This document shows, one piece after another, positions 1 to 6,701 of a stretch of DNA of 64,000 nucleotides. Under the pieces are notes generated by a model. That model was not told where the DNA came from. It was given only the letters and a program-made list of their open reading frames with translations, and made no database searches. A program made the translations under genes and the position numbers. How positions within the stretch are numbered: the first letter of the stretch is position 1; each line of letters opens with the position of its first letter. This DNA comes from Halorhabdus sp. BNX81 (GTDB taxonomy: Archaea > Halobacteriota > Halobacteria > Halobacteriales > Haloarculaceae). The stretch spans positions 1,116,001 to 1,180,000 of the forward strand of contig NZ_CP107254.1 of assembly GCF_029229925.1 (NCBI RefSeq), written 5' to 3'.

Positions 1-182
1 GTAAGGAGGTCGTCCTCGTCTCCTTCGTCGCCACAGGGAGCCTGGAGGGACCGATCTTCGAGGACTATCGGCGGATCAACGTCGCGCTGACGCGGGCGAA
101 GCGTGCACTCGTGCTGATCGGCGATGCCGAGGCACTCTCGACCGACGACCGGTATCGGCGGATGGTCGAGTGGGCGCGCTGA
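1..182 (+). CDS. Superfamily 1 helicase, C-terminal end only (partial)
   Basis: The window opens inside this gene; reading frame begins at base 3 and ends at the TGA at 180-182. About 59 residues remain. They contain the stretch RRINVALTRAKRALVLIGD, which is the motif VI arginine-finger region of UPF1/Dna2-type SF1 helicases (NVALTRAK is diagnostic), preceded by a VSFV strand and GPIFEDY. The role is inferred to be ATP-dependent DNA or RNA unwinding. The N-terminal part, including Walker A and any nuclease domain, lies outside the window, so Dna2-like versus UPF1-like cannot be decided. Confidence 0.8.
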   Translation, partial: KEVVLVSFVATGSLEGPIFEDYRRINVALTRAKRALVLIGDAEALSTDDRYRRMVEWAR

Positions 183-226
183 GAAAGACCGATACCGAAA
201 AGGGTCATCCGACGTAATCGGTCGGC

Positions 227-910
227 GTGTCACCTGCCACGGACGGACCGACGGTCGCCGGGAAGTGCGCACCTGAACCAGCGGCGCTCGCGGCCGCCGC
301 CGATCGGGGGTTCGACGCCGTCGAACTCTATCTCGAACGCCAGCATCTCGACGCGCTCGAGGAGACGGTCCGAACTGTCGAGGACGCGGCCGTCTCGGCT
401 GCTTCGGTTCACACGCCACACGTCACGCCGGACGAACACGAGTACTACGAACTGACAGACCGCCTCGCGGTCGAACTCGATGCCTACCTCGTGCTCCACT
501 CGAAGTACGTCATGCACGTCTTCGCGCCGGACGTGGAGGCGATCGGCTTCGATGCGGCCCACGGCCACGAGAACAACACCGGCGCGAGCGTCATGCACCT
601 AGAGGAGATGATCCTCGCCCGCGGGAACGATCTGGTGCTCGATACGGCCCACCTCTACACGGCAGAGCGCGAGTATCACGACGCTCTCGAGTCCCTGCTC
701 TCGACGTATCCCGACCAGATCGGACTCATCCATCTCACGGACAGCACGCGCCGGGACGACGGGCTTCCGTTCGGTGACGGCGAGATCGACCTGGCGGCGA
801 CGGTGAGAGCAATCCGCGACTCGTCCTTCGACGGCCCGATCGTGCTGGAGGTCAGCCAGGACGCCCAGGCCGACGCGCTGGCGGTGTTCGAGGACTACTG
901 GGCGGACTGA
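227..910 (+). CDS. Sugar phosphate isomerase/epimerase-like TIM barrel protein
   Basis: A 227-residue protein of the xylose isomerase-like TIM barrel superfamily (AP endonuclease 2 fold). Visible family features are an N-terminal AAADRGFDAVELYLER strand-helix, a central HENN segment, LVLDTAHLY with Asp and His typical of metal ligands, LIHLTDS, and the C-terminal pattern FDGPIVLEVS in which the Glu is the usual last metal ligand. It starts with GTG at 227, 44 bases after the helicase stop. It is somewhat short for the family (usually 250-290 residues). Substrate is unknown; the fold is clear, the reaction is not. Confidence 0.75.
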   Translation: MSPATDGPTVAGKCAPEPAALAAAADRGFDAVELYLERQHLDALEETVRTVEDAAVSAASVHTPHVTPDEHEYYELTDRLAVELDAYLVLHSKYVMHVFAPDVEAIGFDAAHGHENNTGASVMHLEEMILARGNDLVLDTAHLYTAEREYHDALESLLSTYPDQIGLIHLTDSTRRDDGLPFGDGEIDLAATVRAIRDSSFDGPIVLEVSQDAQADALAVFEDYWAD

Positions 911-972
911 TCGGCCTCGGGCCGTCGTGGGCAATCCATTTGTGGCCCGCGTCCGTCTCGACACCCGAACAG

Positions 973-2196
973 ATGACATTCGAAGTCCCACGCGGAGACG
1001 GCTACGTCGAGGTCGATCTCCCCGACTGTGACGTGACGATCGCGGAACTCCCCGGCGGCGAACCGGTCGACGTTCGCGAGGCAGCCGAGGCGGCGGTGGC
1101 CGATCCACACGGCCCGCCACTCGCCGAGCGCGCGAACGCCGACGACGACGTCGCCATCGTCGTCACGGACGTCACGCGGGACGCCCCCGACGGGATTCTG
1201 GTCGACGTGCTCTTCGACGAACTCGAGGCCGCCGGCGTCGACCGCGAACAGGTCACCATCGTCCTCGGACTCGGCCTCCATCGCCCGATGGACGAGGCGG
1301 AGATCGAGGCCGAACTCGGCGAGTACGCCGACCTCGCGGAGAACCACGATCCCGACAACACTGTCACGCTTGGCGAGGTCAACCACATTCCGATCGAGAT
1401 CTACACGCCGGTCGCGGAGGCTGATCTCGTGCTCACGACCGGTCAGAGCGAACCCCACCAGTACGCGGGTTTCTCCGGCGGTGCGAAGACAGTCATCATC
1501 GGCGCGGGCGGCGAGTCCTTCATCAAGTACACCCACGGCCCGGACATGCTGGGCCAGGAGTCGGTCAAGCTTGGCAAGATCGACGGCAACCCGTTCCGGG
1601 AGGCCGTCGAGGAAGCGGGCGAACTGGTCGGCCTGGACTTCTGTCTGAACGTCACGCCCGGCCCTGACGGGTTTCTGGATGCTTCCGCGGGTAACTCCGG
1701 CGCGGTGGTCCGGGACCTCGCCGAGACCGCCCGCGAGGCGCTGGCCTTCGAGGTCGACGGCAAGTACGACGCCGTCGTCTCGGGCGTCGGCGCGCCCAAG
1801 GACGCCCAGCTCTACCAGACGACCCGCGGGATCACCTACGTCGTGCTCTCCGATGGCGCACCGGTCAAGGAGGGCGGTCGCGTGGTCGTGCCCGCCGTGC
1901 TCGACGAGGGCTACGGTGCGGGTCGGGGCGAAGAGCGCTTCTACGAGTGGCTCTCGGGTGCCGAGGACGCCGAGTCGGCCTACCAGGCGATGCTACAGGG
2001 CTACGAACCCGGTGCCCAGCGCGGGTTCGTCACGGTGCGGTCGCTGCGTCACGCCGACGCCTACATCACCACCAGCGAGGACCCGGAACTCGTCGAGGAG
2101 TGTCTCATGCACGCCGAGGAAACTGTCGAGGACGCGATCGAACCCGGAAGTGATGTCCTCGTGGTGCCGAAAGCACCCAAGACACTGCTGGTCTGA
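973..2196 (+). CDS. larA: LarA-family nickel-pincer racemase (lactate racemase-like)
   Basis: A 407-residue LarA-family protein (DUF2088). In Lactobacillus LarA the pyridinium nickel pincer cofactor is attached to Lys184 and nickel is also held by His200, with His108 and His174 as acid/base catalysts. Here H162, K172 and H188 have exactly the LarA spacing (10 and 16 residues) in the segment EPHQYAGFSGGAK...FIKYTH, and H103 lies in GLGLHRP. The active site therefore looks complete. The start was taken at the ATG at 973, which begins MTFEVPRG; an upstream in-frame ATG at 940 adds 11 unlikely residues. No larB, larC or larE is in the window, so the cofactor must be made elsewhere. The family includes racemases of several 2-hydroxy acids, so lactate is only the first guess. 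Confidence 0.85.
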   Translation: MTFEVPRGDGYVEVDLPDCDVTIAELPGGEPVDVREAAEAAVADPHGPPLAERANADDDVAIVVTDVTRDAPDGILVDVLFDELEAAGVDREQVTIVLGLGLHRPMDEAEIEAELGEYADLAENHDPDNTVTLGEVNHIPIEIYTPVAEADLVLTTGQSEPHQYAGFSGGAKTVIIGAGGESFIKYTHGPDMLGQESVKLGKIDGNPFREAVEEAGELVGLDFCLNVTPGPDGFLDASAGNSGAVVRDLAETAREALAFEVDGKYDAVVSGVGAPKDAQLYQTTRGITYVVLSDGAPVKEGGRVVVPAVLDEGYGAGRGEERFYEWLSGAEDAESAYQAMLQGYEPGAQRGFVTVRSLRHADAYITTSEDPELVEECLMHAEETVEDAIEPGSDVLVVPKAPKTLLV

Positions 2197-2259
2197 CGGT
2201 CTGGGGTCGACATTACCGCCAAGCGAACGTTTAACCGCGAATTTTGGCTAGCTCCGCGC

Positions 2260-2889
2260 GTGCCGTCGCCGTACCAGATCCTGGAAATCGACCGGGCTGC
2301 GAGCGAAGATGCCATCCACCGTGCGTACCGTCGTCGCGTCAAGGAAGCCCATCCGGACCAGGGTGGCTCGGCCGCCGAGTTTCAGGCTGTCCAATCCGCG
2401 TACGAAGCGTTGCTCTCACAGTGCCGCGAGGACGGGGACGAACAGGCCCGCTCGGATCAGTCAGTCGCACACGTCACTGTCGAGTATCTCGATTACGATG
2501 TCCTGGACGATCACGGATGGGATCTCGATGACGAGGATCTTTTCAGCAAGGCCGCCGGTGCGGATCTCGGTGGGGCTGAGCACGGGACGTTTTCAGTGAC
2601 GTCCGAACGAACCCTGCTGGAATCCGCCGAAGCGACCGGTCACGAGTGGCCGTACTCCTGTCGCGGTGGGGCCTGTGCCAACTGTGCCGTGGCCGTACTT
2701 CGGGGGGAACTCTCCCAGCCGGTTAATCACATTCTGCCGGCCGACGCCATCGACCGCGGGATCCGCCTCTCGTGTGTCGGCGAACCGATCACCGACGAAC
2801 TCACAGTCGTCTACAACGTCAAGCACCTGCCGTCGATCGCCGACCTCCGACTCCCGCCGCGGCCCGCCGACAGTCGCGGAATCGACTGA
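2260..2889 (+). CDS. J-domain / 2Fe-2S ferredoxin fusion protein
   Basis: A 209-residue protein with two domains. Residues 3-58 are a J domain (SPYQILEIDRAASEDAI, then HPD at 31-33), the signature that stimulates Hsp70 ATPase. Residues about 70-200 form a plant-type halophilic ferredoxin: C134, C139, C142 and C172 fit CX4CX2CX29C for a 2Fe-2S cluster, after an acidic hyperacidic segment (VEYLDYDVLDDHGWDLDDEDLF) typical of haloarchaeal ferredoxins. It starts with GTG at 2260 right behind TTAACCGCGAATTTTGG. Function inferred: electron carrier with a possible link to DnaK-dependent Fe-S assembly or repair. It stands alone as a transcription unit. Confidence 0.9.
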   Translation: MPSPYQILEIDRAASEDAIHRAYRRRVKEAHPDQGGSAAEFQAVQSAYEALLSQCREDGDEQARSDQSVAHVTVEYLDYDVLDDHGWDLDDEDLFSKAAGADLGGAEHGTFSVTSERTLLESAEATGHEWPYSCRGGACANCAVAVLRGELSQPVNHILPADAIDRGIRLSCVGEPITDELTVVYNVKHLPSIADLRLPPRPADSRGID

Positions 2890-2968
2890 CTCGACAGGGA
2901 TCGGGCCGATAAAATCCGCATTTGACCCATCGGCACACCCTTTACAGTGGCCGTTTTATCGATCGATC

Positions 2969-3601
2969 ATGGGGAAGTTACTGCCACGCCGTGGTGAGCG
3001 GGCCGACACCGCCGAGGAGCCGCGGGTGCTCGGCCTCAACGAGGGTGCTGCTGACGAGGCGTTTGCCGCCCTCTCCTCGGAGACGGCTCGTCGAGTCCTC
3101 TCACTGGTCTATGAGGAGCCCCGAACACCTGTCGAGATCCGCGAAGAGATCGGCACGTCGCTGCAGAACGTCCATTATCACATCGAGAAACTCGAGTCTG
3201 CGGATCTGATTGAGTCCGTCGGTACCGATTATTCAGTGAAGGGCAACGAGATGAACGTCTACGCGCCGACCAGCGAGGCGCTCGTCCTCGTCGCGGGTGA
3301 GAAAGCCGACGAATCGCTGCTAAAGAGAGCCGTCAGTCGACTGCTGGCTGGTGTTGGCGTCCTCGCCGCCGGGGCACTGGCGTTCGGATTCGCCGCCCAG
3401 CAGTTCCTGGCCGAGTCTGGGGTGGACGGAACTGATGGACAAAGCGGGACCGTCGGTGCGATGGACGCCGAAGCGACTGAATCAGCCGCTGAAGCCGCCG
3501 ACCCGTCGACGCTGCTGACTGAGCCTGCTGTCGCCTTCTTCCTCGGCGGCGCGTTCGTCCTCGCTGTCGTCGGTGTCTGGTGGTACGCACGCAGGCGTTG
3601 A
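2969..3601 (+). CDS. Membrane-anchored winged-helix (ArsR-like) regulator
   Basis: A 210-residue protein. Residues about 25-100 form an ArsR/TrmB-like winged helix (ALSSETARRVLSLVYEEPRTPVEI, then SLQNVHYHIEKLESADLI as recognition helix). Two hydrophobic segments follow, about 118-138 (VSRLLAGVGVLAAGALAFGF) and 185-205 (AVAFFLGGAFVLAVVGVWWY), separated by an acidic Ser/Ala-rich loop, and the protein ends in RRR. This predicts a DNA-binding domain held at the membrane. The ATG at 2969 follows the AT-rich TTTTATCGATCG, so a very short leader is likely. Many haloarchaea carry such one-component membrane regulators; the signal it senses is unknown. Confidence 0.8.
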   Translation: MGKLLPRRGERADTAEEPRVLGLNEGAADEAFAALSSETARRVLSLVYEEPRTPVEIREEIGTSLQNVHYHIEKLESADLIESVGTDYSVKGNEMNVYAPTSEALVLVAGEKADESLLKRAVSRLLAGVGVLAAGALAFGFAAQQFLAESGVDGTDGQSGTVGAMDAEATESAAEAADPSTLLTEPAVAFFLGGAFVLAVVGVWWYARRR

Positions 3602-3687
3602 CGGGTTTAGTGAGTCCTTCACTGTCGATAATCGCCATAGCGACGGATAGCAAGTAGTTTGTGACCTCGTCTGGAAGGCTACGGCGT

Positions 3688-4962
3688 ATGGACGTACAGT
3701 CCATTTCCGACCTTTCGGACCGACGGCGACGAGCGCTCTTCGAGCGAGATTCCGGGATCGGCGAGATCCGCGAGGACGTCCAGGGGATCGTCGAGACGGT
3801 CCATCATGACGGCGACGAGGCCCTCCGGGAGTTCAGTCGCCGATTCGACGGTGTCGAGCTTTCGGACTTCGACGTCACCGAGGCGGCCGCCGCGGCGTAC
3901 GAGTCGATCGACGACGAGATTCGGGAGGCCATCGAGACGGCCGCCGACAACATCCGCGCGTTTCACGAACGCCAGGTACCCGAGGACTGGGCGGTCGAAC
4001 CGAGCGAGGGGCGGGAACTCGGTCGGAAGTACTACCCGCTCGATTCGGCAGGGGTCTACGCACCTGGCGGTACGGCCGCCTACCCCTCCAGCGTGTTGAT
4101 GGGCGTCGTGCCCGCGAAGGTCGCCGGCGTCGAACACGTCGCCGTGGCGACCCCGCCCGCTGAGGAGATCAACCCGGTCACGATGGCGGCGATGCACGCG
4201 GCTGGCGCGGACGCCGTCTACCAGATCGGCGGCGCACAGGCGATCGCCGCGCTCGCCTACGGCACCGAGTCGATCGACCCCGTCGACGTGATCGTTGGCC
4301 CGGGCAACCGCTGGGTGACTGCCGCAAAGGCCGAGGTACGGGGCGATGTCCGCATCGACATGCTCGCCGGCCCCAGCGAGGTGCTGACGCTGACTGACGC
4401 GACGGCAGATCCCGAGATCGTCGCCGCCGAAGTGGTCGCACAGGCCGAACACGACCCGAACGCCGGCGTCGTCGCGGTGACGCCCGACGCTGCCCACGCC
4501 GAAGCGGTCGCCGATGAGATCGACCGCCAGGCACCCGAGCGCGAACGCGAGGGGATCGTCCGTGAGGCCCTTGCAAACGACGCCAGTGGCGTCTTCCTCG
4601 CCGGTTCGATGGATGCGGCCGTGGCGTTCAGCGAGGACTACGCGCCCGAGCACATCTTCGTCCACGCGGCGAACGAGCGCGATCTGCTCGACCGGATCAC
4701 GAACTACGGGAGTGCGTTCGTCGGCGAGTTCACGCCGGTTGCCGCGGGTGACTACGCTAGCGGTACCAACCACGTGCTCCCGACAGGCGGCTCGGCAGCG
4801 ATCGCCAGCGGACTCTCGGTTGACAACTTCGTCCGTCCGGCAACCTATCAGCAACTCTCCGAAGAAGGGCTCGAAACGCTCCGGGAGACGATCACGACAC
4901 TGGCCGAGGCTGAAGGACTCGAAGCCCACGCCCACAGCGTCGAAACGCGCTTTGAGGACTGA
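3688..4962 (+). CDS. hisD: Histidinol dehydrogenase
   Basis: A 424-residue protein that catalyses the last two oxidations of histidine synthesis (L-histidinol to L-histidine, NAD-dependent, zinc). Family signatures are all present: YYPLDSAGVYAPGG, IVGPGNRWVTAAK, DMLAGPSEVL, VVAQAEHDPNA, the catalytic YAPEHIF, and GTNHVLPTGGSA. Length is normal. The ATG at 3688 gives MDVQSISDLSDRRRR, a typical start; an upstream ATG would add unrelated residues. It is monocistronic here, with no other his genes nearby, which is normal for haloarchaea, whose his genes are scattered. Confidence 0.97.
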   Translation: MDVQSISDLSDRRRRALFERDSGIGEIREDVQGIVETVHHDGDEALREFSRRFDGVELSDFDVTEAAAAAYESIDDEIREAIETAADNIRAFHERQVPEDWAVEPSEGRELGRKYYPLDSAGVYAPGGTAAYPSSVLMGVVPAKVAGVEHVAVATPPAEEINPVTMAAMHAAGADAVYQIGGAQAIAALAYGTESIDPVDVIVGPGNRWVTAAKAEVRGDVRIDMLAGPSEVLTLTDATADPEIVAAEVVAQAEHDPNAGVVAVTPDAAHAEAVADEIDRQAPEREREGIVREALANDASGVFLAGSMDAAVAFSEDYAPEHIFVHAANERDLLDRITNYGSAFVGEFTPVAAGDYASGTNHVLPTGGSAAIASGLSVDNFVRPATYQQLSEEGLETLRETITTLAEAEGLEAHAHSVETRFED

Positions 4963-4979
4963 GCCGGGGACCACGCCAC

Positions 4980-5942
4980 TTACCGAACCGTAGAGTCGGC
5001 TTCGTCGACCGGTTGATCGTCCTCCCACTCGCGGAACCCGGACCCTGTTTTTTCGCCGAGTTCGCCGGCTTGGACTTTTGCCCGGAGAATCGCCGGGGGC
5101 TCGAAGCGCTCGCCGAGTTCAGCGGCGAGTCCGTCGAGTGTTTCCAGACGATTGTCCAGTCCGGCCCGGTCGGCGGCGGCCAGCGGTCCCTCGGCGTGCC
5201 CGAATCCCCCTTCGATGACAGCGTCGATCGCTGCGGGCGCGGCCACGTCAGCTTCGACGGCGCGCATCGCCTCGGCTTCGAGCGCGAGTTGGAGCCGACT
5301 CGATATTCGCCCCGGTGCGTCGTTGACGACGACGGGTGTCCACCCCAATCCGTCGAAAAACCCGGTCGTGGTGTCGACGGCTGCGTCATCGGTCTGGACA
5401 GCCCGGACCACCTCGATGACGGCACTAGCTTGCGTATCCGCCTGCGCCGGAGAACCGGGGACGACCATCGAGAGCCCGATCGCGCGCTCGGGGTTTTCCA
5501 GCGCGGCTGCCGCGGCGGTCGGGTCAGCGACGTCAGCCTGGATCGCGATGGTGGTCCCGTCGTCGAGGCGCTCTTCGACGCCGGCGAGGCGACGGCGGAC
5601 CGTTTCGAGGTCGTCTGCCCGTGTTTCGATCACGATGTCCGCGTCGCCGACGGCGGTGTCGAGATCGGTTGTTCCATCGACGCGGTCGAGTCGGTCGGTC
5701 AATTCCGACTCGACCTGATTGTGGAGCGCGTCTTCGAGCGCGTCGACCGCATCCATCACTGCGCTGGCATCGGACCCATACAGCGTGACAGCCGGCGACT
5801 GGCCGGCGGCGTCCGAATCCCCAGTGTCTACCGTGCCTGTTTCGCCCGGTCCTGTATCGGACGACTCTTTGCCATCTCCAAAAAGACACGCGCGGGCGAA
5901 TCGCTGACCCACCGCACCCGTTCCAAGGATCGCAACGTCCAT
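4980..5942 (-). CDS. Divergent 3-hydroxyacyl-CoA dehydrogenase-like protein, catalytic residues replaced
   Basis: A 320-residue protein with an N-terminal Rossmann fold (AILGTGAVGQRFA, GxGxxG) and the C-terminal helical domain of the HAD family (IEGGFGHAEGPLAAADRAGLDN and KVQAGELGEKTGSGFREW). A Ser/Gly/Asp-rich insertion of about 30 residues sits at 22-50 between the first helix and second strand. The catalytic positions are changed: the canonical GMHFFNP reads GLSMVVP (His to Ser at 158), NTSS reads QADV, and the GNR after the lid reads SSR. NAD binding looks possible but ordinary dehydrogenase chemistry does not. It lies 42 bases downstream of the rhodopsin gene on the same strand. Confidence 0.75.
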   Translation of the reverse strand: MDVAILGTGAVGQRFARACLFGDGKESSDTGPGETGTVDTGDSDAAGQSPAVTLYGSDASAVMDAVDALEDALHNQVESELTDRLDRVDGTTDLDTAVGDADIVIETRADDLETVRRRLAGVEERLDDGTTIAIQADVADPTAAAAALENPERAIGLSMVVPGSPAQADTQASAVIEVVRAVQTDDAAVDTTTGFFDGLGWTPVVVNDAPGRISSRLQLALEAEAMRAVEADVAAPAAIDAVIEGGFGHAEGPLAAADRAGLDNRLETLDGLAAELGERFEPPAILRAKVQAGELGEKTGSGFREWEDDQPVDEADSTVR

Positions 5943-5984
5943 GGGAAGTGGATCGACGGCGGGGCCGATAAGCGTTTGTCCCGG

Positions 5985-6701
5985 TCAGTCGTCGCCGGAC
6001 CCGTATCCGGTCGCGTCGGCGACATCGAACGTTTCCAACGTCCCCAGGCCGTTCAGCGCGATCAGGCCGAAGCCGACCTTGGCCACCACGTCGATGTAGG
6101 TGATGACCAGCGACGCGGTTTCGTTGTCCATGAATCCGTAACCGGTCGGCGCGAGCAGCCAGATGATCGGATAGACGAGCCAGAGCACGATCACGAAGTT
6201 CCGGAGCTTCCGGTAGAGGCCCGCCGTCACGTCGTCGCGCTCCGCTGCGTCCTTGGCGGCCTCGATCACCAACAGGTAGACGACGCCGACGAACGCCAGG
6301 CTGCCGGCGATGAAGAACAGTTCCTTCAACGGCGTCGCGAAGACTGCGCCGAGAAAGCCCAGCACGATCGTCGCTGCCTGCAGCGCCGCGGCTTTCGCGA
6401 TCAGCCGCCGCCCGGCCCCCGCGATGAGTGCGATGAAGACCACGTGCAGCGGCGTCGTCAGCAACCAGTCGACGTATCGCGGGACGAAGAGCTCCGCCCC
6501 GCTCGCCGTCGTGATCTCGCCGATGCCGAGGGCCATCAGTCCGTAGGCGACAGTCGCGATCAGCGTGACCACGACGACGTCGGCGTACTCGCGGTGCCGA
6601 TCGCTCGAGAGAGTGACGAACCCGTAGGCGAGGCCGACGCTGCCAAGCGCCATTCCGAGCGTTCCGAGCGTAAACCAGAGTGTGATGTCGATGTCGATCA
6701 T
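5985..6701 (-). CDS. sop2: Sensory rhodopsin II (phototaxis receptor), seven helices
   Basis: A 238-residue microbial rhodopsin. The retinal lysine is K208 in helix G (DVVAKVGFG); counter-ion D78 and R75 lie in PRYVDWLLTTP; D204 matches BR Asp212. The BR proton-donor position (Asp96) is F89, as in sensory rhodopsins, so it is not a proton pump. Y177 (NpSRII Tyr174) and Y202 (NpSRII Tyr199, transducer contact) are kept. Oddly, A207 replaces the Thr204/Ser that precedes the lysine in characterised SRII proteins; BR has Ala there. The start codon overlaps the stop of htrII by four bases (ATGA), so receptor and transducer are co-translated. Membrane-integral; expected to be a blue-green light repellent receptor by analogy only. 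Confidence 0.9.
   Translation of the reverse strand: MIDIDITLWFTLGTLGMALGSVGLAYGFVTLSSDRHREYADVVVVTLIATVAYGLMALGIGEITTASGAELFVPRYVDWLLTTPLHVVFIALIAGAGRRLIAKAAALQAATIVLGFLGAVFATPLKELFFIAGSLAFVGVVYLLVIEAAKDAAERDDVTAGLYRKLRNFVIVLWLVYPIIWLLAPTGYGFMDNETASLVITYIDVVAKVGFGLIALNGLGTLETFDVADATGYGSGDD

Noticed and set aside
3679-5028. Minus-strand frame of about 449 codons opposite hisD
   Set aside because: Shadow of hisD; no recognisable protein features.
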